Below are positions 8,146-17,500 of a DNA stretch of 64,000 nucleotides, piece by piece. The notes below the pieces were generated by a model. That model made no database searches. It was not told the origin of the DNA and saw only the letters and a list, made by a program, of their open reading frames with translations. Position 1 is the first letter of the stretch, and every line of letters starts with the position of its first letter. This DNA comes from Bacteroidales bacterium (GTDB lineage: Bacteria > Bacteroidota > Bacteroidia > Bacteroidales > UBA932), in the NCBI GenBank assembly GCA_017437125.1, contig JAFSBV010000012.1, positions 1-64,000 of the forward strand, read 5' to 3'. The position numbers and the translations under genes are program-made.

Positions 8146-9432
8146 CTACTCGGTTTCCTCCATGAACTTTTCCTGTTTGAGATAGGCTATGCCTTCTTCC
8201 ACGAACTTGTAGCCCGAAGACCCGGGCTTGCCCACCTTCAGATATCGTTCATAATATTCAAGCGCCTTGTCGAATTTCTTGAGCCTTTCATAGCAGTAAC
8301 CTATTGATGACAAGGCTGATATGTTCTTGGGATTGTATCTATAGCTGAGTTCGTAATATTTTATCGCTTCTTCATATTCCTCCACTCTATGTCTTGCCAT
8401 GGCCATGCTTCCGTAAATGTTGTGCATCATGGAAGGGGATGGCTTGAGCATATCCAGTGCTTTTGCATAAAGTCTCTCGGACTCAGGATTCAGACTGTAG
8501 TCTTCCATCCTTGTCCTGACTGGCATATGACTTTTCGCGTGGGCAAGCTGATATACAAGCGTGACATCCGATGAATCGATCTGGTATGCGGTTTCCAGTT
8601 CCTTGACTGCCCTTGGCCAGTTGTCCATCATGTAATGGTTCAGGCCGAGATAATAATACACGGAATATGAGTCGTCACCCAGTTCCCTCTGATGTTCGAA
8701 TGTTTCGATGGAGAGGGGATAGCATTCCTTGAGATGGAGGGCGAGACCATAGATGGGGAGTATAGTCATATCGTCCGGAGCATCTTCCAGATGGTTGCGT
8801 GTCATTTCTATTACCGGATCATATTGTTTCGCGGCAAGGAGTATGTCGGCCTTCTTGCTTATGGTGGATGTATGTCCCGGCCTGCGCGCAAGCACATGGT
8901 CATAATATACGAGAGCGGAATCGGCCTTGCCGAGGTTCTTGTATCCGTCTCCGATCATGGAAAGTATTTCGGTTATGCTGTCCTTCTGTATTATGTCCAT
9001 GCAGACGGATATGCTCTCGCCGTACTGCTTCTCACGATAAAGGATCCTTGCCTGGCAGATCTTGAAATAGATGTTGTCCGGCTGCATTCCTGACAGCAGG
9101 GAGTATAGCCTGAATGCATCCTCCGTATTTCCTGTCTGGGTGTGGCATTCCGCAAGCTCTGCCATGAGCTCGATATTATACTGGTCGATATGCAGTACTT
9201 CCGCCAATGCCGAGGCAGCCTCTTCGGCACGGTACAGCTTGCGCAGGCACCGTGCCTTCTGAAGAGCCAGACCTATACTGTCGGCATTCTCTACCGCCAT
9301 CAGACTGTCGATTACATGTACTGCCGTTCTGTAATCATAAACGTTCAAAGCTTTCTGGAGCCTGTCCTGAGCATGGCAGTTCATGACACCGGCCAGTATG
9401 ATCACGGCAGTTATGGAATAAAGCAGTCTCAT
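8146..9432 (-). CDS. secreted TPR-repeat protein
   Basis: A 428-residue protein with an N-terminal signal peptide (MRLLYSITAVIILAGVMNCHAQ) and TPR helices through the rest (for example GMQPDNIYFKICQARILYREKQYGESI and YRYNPKNISALSSIGYCYERLKKFDKALEYYERYL). Start set at 9432, where the signal peptide begins; the open frame extends upstream into the preceding gene without similarity. Third gene of the BlaI/M56 operon, 11 bases after the M56-TonB gene. TPR proteins beside M56-BlaI pairs are common in Bacteroidota. It probably acts in the periplasm as a protein-interaction partner of the upstream membrane protease; the exact role is unknown. Confidence 0.85.
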   Translation of the reverse strand: MRLLYSITAVIILAGVMNCHAQDRLQKALNVYDYRTAVHVIDSLMAVENADSIGLALQKARCLRKLYRAEEAASALAEVLHIDQYNIELMAELAECHTQTGNTEDAFRLYSLLSGMQPDNIYFKICQARILYREKQYGESISVCMDIIQKDSITEILSMIGDGYKNLGKADSALVYYDHVLARRPGHTSTISKKADILLAAKQYDPVIEMTRNHLEDAPDDMTILPIYGLALHLKECYPLSIETFEHQRELGDDSYSVYYYLGLNHYMMDNWPRAVKELETAYQIDSSDVTLVYQLAHAKSHMPVRTRMEDYSLNPESERLYAKALDMLKPSPSMMHNIYGSMAMARHRVEEYEEAIKYYELSYRYNPKNISALSSIGYCYERLKKFDKALEYYERYLKVGKPGSSGYKFVEEGIAYLKQEKFMEETE

Positions 9433-9443
9433 GATTCCGTGAT

Positions 9444-10922
9444 TTATTTGAGTTTGAAGATTACAGGGAAAGTGTATGTTACAGGAACAACATTTCCTTT
9501 CGACTGTCCCGGAGTCCATCTCGGTGATTGTCTGACGACTCTCAGAGCCTCATTGTCTAAAAGAGGGTCAACACCTCTGAGCACCTTTACATCAGTGACC
9601 ATACCTGTCTCGCTTACGGTGAAACTGAGGGTCACTCGTCCTTGAATGTTCTTGTCATGAGCTTCTTTAGGATAAACAAGGTTCTCATTCACCCATCTTG
9701 AGAAATTGTTTGCATCTCCTCCCTGAAACGTAGGCTTCACTTCGACGAGCTGGAAAGGCAAGCTCTCACGTGGCGAGATCTGTATTCCGCTGATCTCCTT
9801 GTTCACATTCATGTTCCGGATGCCTTCCTTGAGAAGTTCTACCGTTCTGGCGTCAGTGTCTGCGGTGTAAGTGATGTTGATCGAAATCTCTCCCGAATGG
9901 CGTGCTGCGTTGATGATGTTCTCCACCTGTGATATCCCGAAATCCCTGAGGGTCGCGTCGAGATGTCCGTCAGACGAAGTGATGTGAGCGTTGCAGTTGG
10001 CGAATATAAGTTCGAAAGGAATAGGCTGCTCTTCTTCTTCCGTGCCGGCGTTGCTGTTGGAGCAGCAGCACATCGCTCCGATGAGTGCCGGTACGCAGAG
10101 TATGTAAGCCAGTCTCATCCATCTGTTGGTTTTGTTCTTGTGCATCATTGTAATACGGTTTTTAAGTTTCGAGTGATTGAAGCCGTTGGCCAATTGGAAG
10201 CGTTTCGCTCCCACAGCTTTCTTCACCAGAAGTAGTTGATATTGTGTTGCATCGATGCCTTTGTTGATTGTGAGCTCGTCAGCTTCATATTCATGAAGCA
10301 TCTTGAGTTCGGTTCGTGCTATCCATATTATAGGATTGAACCAGTGCAGCGTCGTAACCGCTGTAAATGCCATGAGATCAATGGAATGACTGCATCTTAC
10401 ATGCATGGTCTCATGTGTCAGGATTGCCGGATTCTCCTCCAGATCCTTTCTGCTGATGATTATCGAACGTCCCCAGCTGAATGATGGAATTGCCTGGTCA
10501 ATGACCTTGATTTTCATTCCTTCGGACATGATGCCAGGAGCGGATTTCATCAGTCTGCGCATACGGATATATGACACCATCGTCGTCGTGAATGATATAA
10601 GTGCTCCTGCAATGAAAATGATGTCAATTGCGTGCAGGGCTCTTCCGGGTGCTTCTCCTGCTGTGACGACAGCACTTTCGAGAACGGTTTCCCCTGAGGT
10701 CAATGCGTTCTCGATTGCCATGATAGGAGCATTCACTGAAATCCCGGCCGGTAGTTCTATATTCATGAACGGCAGGACCATGCATATGATTGTGCCGGCG
10801 ATGAATGCAATGCGGTTGAACCTGAAGAATGTAGTCCTTCTCATCACGAGCATGAAGAAGGAATAGAACACCGTCAGGAACAATGTGCTTTTTATGATAT
10901 ATAAGATGAGTCCGGTCATCAT
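9444..10922 (-). CDS. BlaR1-type M56 membrane metallopeptidase with TonB C-terminal domain
   Basis: A 492-residue inner-membrane protein. The first 50 and residues 100-115 form transmembrane helices; the zinc motif HETMH lies at residues 170-174 with a downstream EADE acidic motif, followed by another TM around 255-285 and a periplasmic part. The last 85 residues form a TonB C-terminal domain (GGDANNFSRWVNENLVYP... to the end). In BlaR1/MecR1 such a protease senses a signal and inactivates BlaI. Here the sensor penicillin-binding domain is absent and a TonB-like domain takes its place, so the ligand is unlikely to be a beta-lactam. Overlaps blaI by the 4 bases ATGA, so the two are co-translated. 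Confidence 0.88.
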   Translation of the reverse strand: MMTGLILYIIKSTLFLTVFYSFFMLVMRRTTFFRFNRIAFIAGTIICMVLPFMNIELPAGISVNAPIMAIENALTSGETVLESAVVTAGEAPGRALHAIDIIFIAGALISFTTTMVSYIRMRRLMKSAPGIMSEGMKIKVIDQAIPSFSWGRSIIISRKDLEENPAILTHETMHVRCSHSIDLMAFTAVTTLHWFNPIIWIARTELKMLHEYEADELTINKGIDATQYQLLLVKKAVGAKRFQLANGFNHSKLKNRITMMHKNKTNRWMRLAYILCVPALIGAMCCCSNSNAGTEEEEQPIPFELIFANCNAHITSSDGHLDATLRDFGISQVENIINAARHSGEISINITYTADTDARTVELLKEGIRNMNVNKEISGIQISPRESLPFQLVEVKPTFQGGDANNFSRWVNENLVYPKEAHDKNIQGRVTLSFTVSETGMVTDVKVLRGVDPLLDNEALRVVRQSPRWTPGQSKGNVVPVTYTFPVIFKLK

Positions 10923-11284
10923 TTGCGACGTTTTTCGATTTCAGCGATAAGTGCCTTTAGCTCGTCGAGATCCATCTTTTCTTCCTCGACGAACTGTGAT
11001 ACGACACTTGCATATGAATTGTTGTAATACTGCTGCACGACTGTGCTTATTGTTGCTCCGCTGTATTCCTTTTCCGAGATGACCGGAGTATATATGAATG
11101 TGTTTGCGATAGGCTTGCGGGTCACAAATCCCTTGTCTTCGAGAAACTTCACCTGCGTTGCTACAGTGTTGTAGCTTGGCTTGGGCTCGGGTATATAATT
11201 GAGAATATCTCTGATGAACATCTCCCCGTGCTCCCAGAATATGGTCATTATTTCTTCTTCTTTTGCTGTAAGTCTCTGTTTCAT
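10919..11284 (-). CDS. BlaI/MecI/CopY-family transcriptional repressor
   Basis: A 121-residue winged-helix repressor starting MKQRLTAKEEEIMTIFWEHG, with the recognition region PKPSYNTVATQVKFLEDKGFV and a C-terminal dimerisation helix. Such proteins bind palindromes as dimers and are cleaved or released when the neighbouring M56 protease is activated. Two palindromes with CTAA-N5-TTAG cores lie immediately upstream, overlapping the expected -33 region of its own promoter, so autorepression of the whole three-gene operon is the likely mode. The target beyond this operon is not visible. Confidence 0.92.
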   Translation of the reverse strand: MKQRLTAKEEEIMTIFWEHGEMFIRDILNYIPEPKPSYNTVATQVKFLEDKGFVTRKPIANTFIYTPVISEKEYSGATISTVVQQYYNNSYASVVSQFVEEEKMDLDELKALIAEIEKRRK

Positions 11285-11321
11285 AGCGCTTTGATTGAAT
11301 CAGTCATTTTATTTACCGATA

Positions 11322-11329
11322 CAAAGATA
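11322..11329 (-). promoter_or_regulatory. -7 promoter box of the blaI-M56-TPR operon
   Basis: TATCTTTG on the minus strand, about 38 bases before ATG 11284. The operators at 11344-11386 cover the region where the -33 element is expected. Confidence 0.6.
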
Positions 11330-11343
11330 GTAATAATAAATTA

Positions 11344-11366
11344 AACTCCTAATATTGTTAGGAGTT
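11344..11366. promoter_or_regulatory. BlaI-type operator 1
   Basis: Perfect inverted repeat AACTCCTAA-N5-TTAGGAGTT (9-bp arms, centre 11355). Size and symmetry fit a BlaI/MecI-family dimer site; binding by the adjacent repressor is inferred. Confidence 0.75.
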
Positions 11367-11386
11367 TTTCTAAAATTATTAGGAGT
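11366..11386. promoter_or_regulatory. BlaI-type operator 2
   Basis: Second, less perfect site with core CTAA-N5-TTAG (11370-11382) and a conserved right arm TTAGGAGT. Its centre is 21 bp from operator 1, i.e. two helical turns, so two dimers would sit on the same DNA face. Confidence 0.65.
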
Positions 11387-11403
11387 ATTCTGCTTGTGAA
11401 AGA

Positions 11404-12255
11404 TTATTCCAGAATCAGGCCGTCATAAGCTGGAAGGATACCTTCCGGAAGTTCTGCCGCCAGTTCGTTATAGCATGGCAGCTGGTGGGAAAGATGAGTA
11501 AGCCATGAATGCTTCGCTCCGACGCGCTGAGCCACTTCCACAGCCTCCTCAAGTGAGTAATGCGATATGTGCCTGCCATATTTGACACAGTTTATTATGA
11601 AATGGTCCAGTCCCTTCAGTTTTTCGAATTCCTCCTCCGGAATATGATTCATGTCCGTGCAGTAGGCGATGTTTCCGAACCTGTAGCCGAGAACCGGCAG
11701 TTTGTAATGCATTCCTCTGATAGGGATGATTTCTGTACTGTGGACCGGATCGTCCTGTCCTTCCATTGAATATACATAGCCCTTTCCCGGTTCCCATGAC
11801 AATACTTCGTATGGGCCTCCGCATTTCAAGACGAAAGGCTTTTCATCAATGATATGCACATGCCATTCCGGTGCTCCCGGATATTTCTTTTCTGCAAAGG
11901 CATATGAGTATTCCAGCCTCAGGGAATCCTCCACGTACTTTTCGCAATATATCTCGGATGCCCTCTTTTCTATATAATTGAATGCCCTTATGTCATCCAG
12001 ACCTCCAGTATGATCCTTGTGATTGTGGGTCAGGAGTATGGCATCCAGATGGGACACTCCTTCACGAAGCATCTGCTGTCTGAAGTCCGGACCTGCATCT
12101 ATAAGTATCTTCAGGCCGTCGTATTCGATCAGGGCGCTTGCCCTGAGTCTCTTGTCTCTGGGATCTCTGCTTCTGCAGACTTCACATCCGCAGCCTATCA
12201 TCGGCACACCCTGCGATGTTCCTGTCCCGAGAAATGTCAGTCTTGCCTTTTTCAT
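11404..12255 (-). CDS. MBL-fold metal-dependent hydrolase (PhnP-like)
   Basis: A 283-residue metallo-beta-lactamase-fold protein. The N-terminus GTGTSQGVPMIGCGCEVCRS is the zinc-ribbon-like start of the PhnP/lipoyltransferase-associated hydrolase branch. Metal ligands are in LLTHNHKDHTGGLDD (HxHxDH), with further ligands at CTDMN and the C-terminal WLTHLSHQ. Relatives are phosphodiesterases, including PhnP (cyclic ribose phosphate) and tRNase Z; substrate not predictable. Start codon overlaps the mtaB stop (ATGA), making it the last gene of the tamB-to-MBL operon. Confidence 0.88.
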   Translation of the reverse strand: MKKARLTFLGTGTSQGVPMIGCGCEVCRSRDPRDKRLRASALIEYDGLKILIDAGPDFRQQMLREGVSHLDAILLTHNHKDHTGGLDDIRAFNYIEKRASEIYCEKYVEDSLRLEYSYAFAEKKYPGAPEWHVHIIDEKPFVLKCGGPYEVLSWEPGKGYVYSMEGQDDPVHSTEIIPIRGMHYKLPVLGYRFGNIAYCTDMNHIPEEEFEKLKGLDHFIINCVKYGRHISHYSLEEAVEVAQRVGAKHSWLTHLSHQLPCYNELAAELPEGILPAYDGLILE

Positions 12256-13502
12256 ATGATGACATCTGTAATCTTACCTATGAGCTCAGGATCGTATGGT
12301 CTCGATACCCTTATATAATTACCGGTATATCCTTCCATCTGTCCCTTCTTGTCCGTACTCTCGAAAAGGACCTTCTCGGCTACGCCCTTGTTGGCCTCTA
12401 TGAATCCCTTATGCAGGCTGACGCAGAGATCTTCCAGCATCTGGACCCTCTTGGTCTTTATGCAGTCCTGAACCTGATCCTTTCTTTCTGCTGCCGGAGT
12501 GCCGGCGCGGCGTGAGTATGGGAAAATGTGAATGAAGGCAGGACGTATGACGTCACGGAGGAAATTGTATGTCTCCATGAAAAGTTCATCGGTTTCGCCG
12601 GGGAATCCTACGATCACGTCAATGCCGAAGAATACTTTCGGTCCTCCTGGAACTTCAGTCTTTTCCCTGATATACCGTATCTTGTCCGCAAAAGCCGCAG
12701 TGTCATATCTTCTGCCCATTTCCTTGAGAATGGTGTCGCAGCCTGACTGAAGCGGGATATGGTAGTGGGGGAGGAACTTCGTTCCGGATGTGATCCAGTC
12801 GATCATTTCCTCGGTAAGCAGATTCGGCTCTATCGAGGAAATCCTGTATCTCTCGATGCCTTCCACATCATTCAGCTCCCTGATAAGTTCGAAGAATGTC
12901 TCGCCTGTGGTCTTTCCGAAATCTCCGGTGTTCACTCCTGTGATGACTATTTCCTTTATTCCTTCTGCAGCTATGGCCTCGGCCTGAGGTATGATCCCGG
13001 CAATCGGAATGTTGCGGCTTTCACCTCGGGCATATGGAACCGTACAGTAATGGCATTTGTAATCGCAACCGTCCTGAACCTTCAGGAATGATCTTGTCCT
13101 CTCACCGCTGGAATAGGCAGGGAAGAATGTTGACGTACCGAGTCCGCAGCATTCCTCTCCACGAACTGACGAGAGGATTGTGGGCACGATACGGCTTTTT
13201 TCAGTCGCTCCAAAAACGCAGGTCACGCCATCGATCGCTTCGATTTCGGCCTTCTTGAGCTGGGCATAGCAGCCTGTGACGAATATGAGGGCTTCAGGAT
13301 TCTGACGGTGAAGCTTTCTGATGATGTTGCGGCTTTTCTTGTCCGAATGCTCGGTGACCGTACATGTGTTTACCAAGAATATGTCTGCTCCCTTGCTCCA
13401 TGGAACGGCCTCGAATCCCTCCTTCAGAAGCTCCCTCTCATAAGTGGAAGTCTCGGCATAGTTCAGCTTGCACCCCAATGTGATAAATGCAATTCTTCTC
13501 AT
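12252..13502 (-). CDS. mtaB: tRNA N6-threonylcarbamoyladenosine methylthiotransferase
   Basis: A 416-residue radical-SAM enzyme converting t6A37 to ms2t6A37 in tRNAs reading ANN codons. The N-terminal UPF0004 domain has Cys11, Cys47 and Cys78 for one 4Fe-4S cluster; the radical-SAM motif CDYKCHYC supplies Cys146, Cys150 and Cys153. A short C-terminal TRAM-like part ends the protein. The start ITLGCKLNYAETS and the motif PYARG (not the MiaB-type PFTRG) favour MtaB over MiaB. It lies 4 bases downstream of folB. The t6A maker tsaD is transcribed divergently from the head of this operon. Confidence 0.93.
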   Translation of the reverse strand: MRRIAFITLGCKLNYAETSTYERELLKEGFEAVPWSKGADIFLVNTCTVTEHSDKKSRNIIRKLHRQNPEALIFVTGCYAQLKKAEIEAIDGVTCVFGATEKSRIVPTILSSVRGEECCGLGTSTFFPAYSSGERTRSFLKVQDGCDYKCHYCTVPYARGESRNIPIAGIIPQAEAIAAEGIKEIVITGVNTGDFGKTTGETFFELIRELNDVEGIERYRISSIEPNLLTEEMIDWITSGTKFLPHYHIPLQSGCDTILKEMGRRYDTAAFADKIRYIREKTEVPGGPKVFFGIDVIVGFPGETDELFMETYNFLRDVIRPAFIHIFPYSRRAGTPAAERKDQVQDCIKTKRVQMLEDLCVSLHKGFIEANKGVAEKVLFESTDKKGQMEGYTGNYIRVSRPYDPELIGKITDVII

Positions 13503-13506
13503 ATTC

Positions 13507-13872
13507 CTATCTGTTAGAATACAGGGTTACTCTTGACCACTGGGCTACTCCATCGACCGGAGGCCTCTTCTTTGATACCCTTACCGAAAACGAGAGAAGC
13601 TGAGGAAATCTTTCTTCGATTTCCTTTACTATCCTGCCAGCAACGTTTTCCAGAAGTTCTGAAGGGATTGACATTTCTTCGGCGATGATGTCATAGATAT
13701 CACCATAATTCAATGTGTCGTTCAGGTTGTCGCTCACCGCGGCTGCGGACAGATCCAGCTCTCCGCGGAAATCCACTGTAAAGAAATTGCCTTTGACCTT
13801 TTCCTGTTCGAGGCATCCGTGGTATGCCTTGAACTCCATTCCTTCAAGCTCTATAGTTCCAATATTGTTCAT
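13507..13872 (-). CDS. folB: dihydroneopterin aldolase
   Basis: A 121-residue enzyme of folate biosynthesis that cleaves 7,8-dihydroneopterin to 6-hydroxymethyl-dihydropterin and glycolaldehyde. Recognisable by IELEGMEFKAYHGCLEQEK near the N-terminus, the central DTLNYGDIYDII (substrate Tyr) and the C-terminal RVSKKRPPVDG (catalytic Lys region). Length matches the family. Four bases separate it from the methyltransferase upstream and from mtaB downstream. Confidence 0.95.
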   Translation of the reverse strand: MNNIGTIELEGMEFKAYHGCLEQEKVKGNFFTVDFRGELDLSAAAVSDNLNDTLNYGDIYDIIAEEMSIPSELLENVAGRIVKEIEERFPQLLSFSVRVSKKRPPVDGVAQWSRVTLYSNR

Positions 13873-13876
13873 ATCC

Positions 13877-14590
13877 TTATGCTAAGATGAGAAATACACA
13901 TGGCCTCTTTCCGATGGAAAGTCCTTCCTTCTTCCACTCGCTGACCTTCTTTGTCCTGATATATGCATCCGGCATCGTTATGTTGGCGGCTACGCATACT
14001 CTTGTCGATGCTCCGCATACGGCAAGAATATCAGCAAAGAGAGAATCATTCCTATATGGAGTTTCAATAAGTATCTGAGTCTGTCTCAACTGTCCCGATA
14101 TCTTTTCCAGAGTCCTCAGACGGCTTCTTCTTTCCTCTGTCTTTGCCGGGATGTATCCGCAGAATGCAAAGGACTGGCCGTTGAGGCCAGATGCCATGAG
14201 GGCGAGCATAAGTGATGACGGACCGGTATATGGAACCACCTCGATGCCGTTCCTGTGAGCAAGAGCGACAAGCTGCGCCCCCGGATCAGCTACGGCTGGA
14301 AGTCCGGCCTCCGATATCAGCGCCACATCATTTCCGTTGTCGAACAGTCTCAGATATCCTTCTATCTCAGCCTGGTCCGTATGTTCGTTGAGTTCATGAA
14401 ATTCAAGCTCTCCAATCTTTCCCTTCAGTCCGGCACGTGAAAGGTATCTCCTGGCCGTGCGTACTTCTTCTACGACAAAGGTCCGGAATCCCTTGAGAGA
14501 ATCCAGAACCGGGGCCGGTATGACTTCTGCCGGATCATTGTCACCGAGCGGTGAGGGTATCAGGTAAAGTTTTCCTTTTGTATCAGTCAT
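13877..14590 (-). CDS. SAM-dependent methyltransferase, RsmI-like (tetrapyrrole methylase fold)
   Basis: A 237-residue protein of the tetrapyrrole-methylase fold close to RsmI (16S rRNA C1402 2'-O-methylase): KLYLIPSPLGDNDPAEVIP at the start, SEAGLPAVADPGAQLV (the SAM-loop block) and PYTGPSSLMLALMASGLNGQ. The N-terminal block differs from true RsmI (which has PTPIGN...D.T.RA), matching instead a second paralogue common in Bacteroidota, so the rRNA target is uncertain. Met at 14590 is chosen because it lies after the tamB stop and starts like its relatives; an upstream ATG at 14611 would add 7 residues and overlap tamB by 17 bases. Confidence 0.85.
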   Translation of the reverse strand: MTDTKGKLYLIPSPLGDNDPAEVIPAPVLDSLKGFRTFVVEEVRTARRYLSRAGLKGKIGELEFHELNEHTDQAEIEGYLRLFDNGNDVALISEAGLPAVADPGAQLVALAHRNGIEVVPYTGPSSLMLALMASGLNGQSFAFCGYIPAKTEERRSRLRTLEKISGQLRQTQILIETPYRNDSLFADILAVCGASTRVCVAANITMPDAYIRTKKVSEWKKEGLSIGKRPCVFLILA

Positions 14591-14594
14591 TTTT

Positions 14595-17500
14595 TCAATC
14601 GTTGTTTTCATCGGTTATCTTCAGTTCTACCTTTTCTCCGTCGAGAATAGCCTGCTGTTCAGCGAGTTGTGCCTCCTGACGTTTCTTACGGCTTGAGAAT
14701 ATGTTCCTGAAGAACTGTCTCATGCTGTTGAACTCAGTCTGGTATGTAAGTCCGACACCATTTCTCTGCGAGTTGTCAAGATAGTTCGAATACAGGTCAG
14801 CAGAGTGGGAGAACAGGTTGAGTCGGAATGCACCGGATCTGTCGAGCTTTATCTCGATGTCCAGGTCTCCTACAACATCGTTCTGATTGGTGCCGCTTGT
14901 GTTGTATTCCTTGTTTCCGATATTTCCGTTTACCACGACCCTGTTGTTGAAGAGTTGTGTAGATACGGCCACATCGAATATGTCGGTTCCCTTGTCGCTC
15001 GGCTGGTATTTCAGACCAAGGTCGAGAGGGATATCCAGCTTGTGAAGTATGTTGCTGAGCTGATTGGCCATCGCTTCCGTCACATTCGAATACAGCATGG
15101 ATGAGTTGTTCGCGATTCCGGATTGCTCGTCAGGAAGGAAGCTGTTTGTGAGAAGAAGTGACAGGAACTGTTTCTGTACCTTGTCTTCCGTACTCAAGGC
15201 GCTTTCAACCCTTGACTTCACCATAGGATTCAGATCCGGAATCTCGATCGAGAACTCCAGACGAGGATTGCTGAGCCTGTCTGTAATCGTTATTCCGCAT
15301 TCCACGTTTCTTCTGTTGGCGACGGAATTATCATCGGACAGAAGTGCGGCCAGCGATGCCTTTGTGTTATAAACCGCATCGATGTTCAGCGTACTTGCCA
15401 TTATGTCTCCGCTGAAGCTGATGGAACTGCCGTCCAGAATATCGAATTCCCTGCTTACAAGACCAAGGGCAGAGAAATTGTATTTACCTCCGGTGAGAGT
15501 ATAGTCTCCATTGATGCTGAACAGATCGTCTCCGACTTCAAGCTCAATAAGACCGTTGCCTCTTCCGGAAAGAACATTTCCGCTGGCCTTGTCTATCTCG
15601 ACGAATGCTTCGATATTAGGTGATGCATCAATACGTAACTTTACAAGGAAGTCGCTCTGGCTCTTCTCCTTGTACGAAAGCCTTGCCCTCATGGCCTCGT
15701 AAGGGTCTATATATATGTCCTTCTTCGGCTCCATGAACTTGAGGAGGTTTGTCGAGCCTCCGGATGTCGCAGCACCGCTCATAGGGATGTGGAGCTGTCC
15801 GCTTTTTGCCGTGACAGCATCTGCGGCAAGGACAAGCGAATTGATAGGACCTGTGATGGAGACATTACCTGTACCGAAAATATTTCCATAGAAGCTTTCG
15901 CTCATGTCCTCTGTCAGATTTATGCCTTCAATGGAATTGACTTTGATATGAGTGTCGAAGGTTATGTCTTTGAATCTGTCCCAATTGATGCTTCCTGTCA
16001 CCATTCCGGTACCGTCATACCTGTCCCTCAGGCTGATTCCGTCAAAGTAAACGCCGCTGTCATCTATGTGGAGCGGTCCGTCCGCCATGTACGCTACATT
16101 GGTATATGCCACTCTGAGTTCCGCATCTTCAATCCTCGTGTCCCTGCTGCTTATCTCAAGCCTGTCCAATGGTCCTTCCGCAAGGATGTCGCCTGTGATG
16201 GTTCCGTTCATCTTGCTGAAAACGTCGGTAAGGAACGGTTCTGCATATGTGATGCTCAGGCTGTCGAGAGACAATATGGCATCGAACATCCTGGTCTTCG
16301 GCGTGAGCTTGGCAACGGCATTAAGATTGGCCTTGCCGCCCATGTTGTTTCTTGCAGATATGTCGAACCTCTCGAAGTCCTCGTTCCATGTGCTTCCGAG
16401 TGTAACGATACCCAAAGGCTCTCCTGCAATGAATGTAGAATCGCAGAGCATGTCGGCAAGCAGACCCTTGGAGCTCATAGGGGAAGTCAGACGGACATTG
16501 CCCGTAGCTGCGCCTCTTATTCCGAAGTCAGAACCCAGAAGCGGATTGAGAATCGATATGTCGAATCGGTCAAGACTCAGGGTGAGAGTGTCACTCTGTG
16601 TCATAGAGGTGCTTCCATGAGCATATATTCTCTGTTCTCCGCTCAGGAGTTCGAACGAATTTACAGTCATGTCCTTTCCCTTCAGCAGGATGGACGCAGG
16701 CTGGATCCTCCATTCCCTCGAATTGAGATACAGGGTAGAAGGCAGGATGTCGAATGCCACATCCATCCTGTCGCCCTCTCTCGAAATGTCGGCGTTCACG
16801 ACCAGTTCGCCTCTGTTTTCCAGCTCGCTCTGGTTGTCATATGAATAACTTGCTCCGACGTGATTGTCATCGGCAAGGAATTTCAGCATGTTGCTGTTCA
16901 GCGTAAGGCCTGCAAACTGAACCTCCTGAATAGACATTTCTCCGGAGAAGTTGCCTCCCATATTGTCGAAAGACGAGGATACATCTTTGATGTAGTTCGC
17001 TCCAAGGGCTATTCTCTTGGAATCGAGAGTGGCTTCAAGGTTGCCGGCATTATCAATGTTGAGGCTTAGCCTTGTACCTCTGTTGATGTACATTCCCGGC
17101 ATGATGAATGACAGGAGCCCCATTGAATCATGGGTGTTGAAATCAAGACTGTAGCTGTGTCCTCCCCAGGTGTATTCTGAATCTGCGAACAAAGCAGGTG
17201 TCTCCTTCCTGAGGGTGACATCCTGAAGATCGCTGATGAATCTGGTGATCGGAGCAGTTCCCGTATAGCTTCCGTCAGCGAACTGGGATCTCAATCTGAT
17301 CTTATATACATCGTCATTGCTGTGTGAAGTCAGGTTGATGTTTCCGATGTTGCTTGTACTGTCTCTGTTGACGAAAGTCAGGTCCGCGATGTCGATGTTT
17401 CCCAGGATGTTTCCGTTGCCTGTCTTGGTGAAGTTGGCATTTGTCTGGAAACGGAGCCTTGAACGTCCTCTCTTGTCGATGTTCATTGCATTGAGGTCGG

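Noticed and set aside
9444-11284. Beta-lactam resistance regulator (BlaR1-BlaI)
   Set aside because: No penicillin-binding sensor domain in the M56 protein and no beta-lactamase gene; the family is used for other signals in Bacteroidota.
11404-12255. Beta-lactamase because of the metallo-beta-lactamase fold
   Set aside because: N-terminal GTGTSQGVPMIGCGC block and absence of signal peptide place it in the PhnP/RNase Z-like hydrolase branch.
15789-16844. Long open frame antisense to tamB (351 codons)
   Set aside because: No start signal, no family similarity; Cys/His-rich content is what reverse-strand reading of the beta-rich tamB repeats produces.
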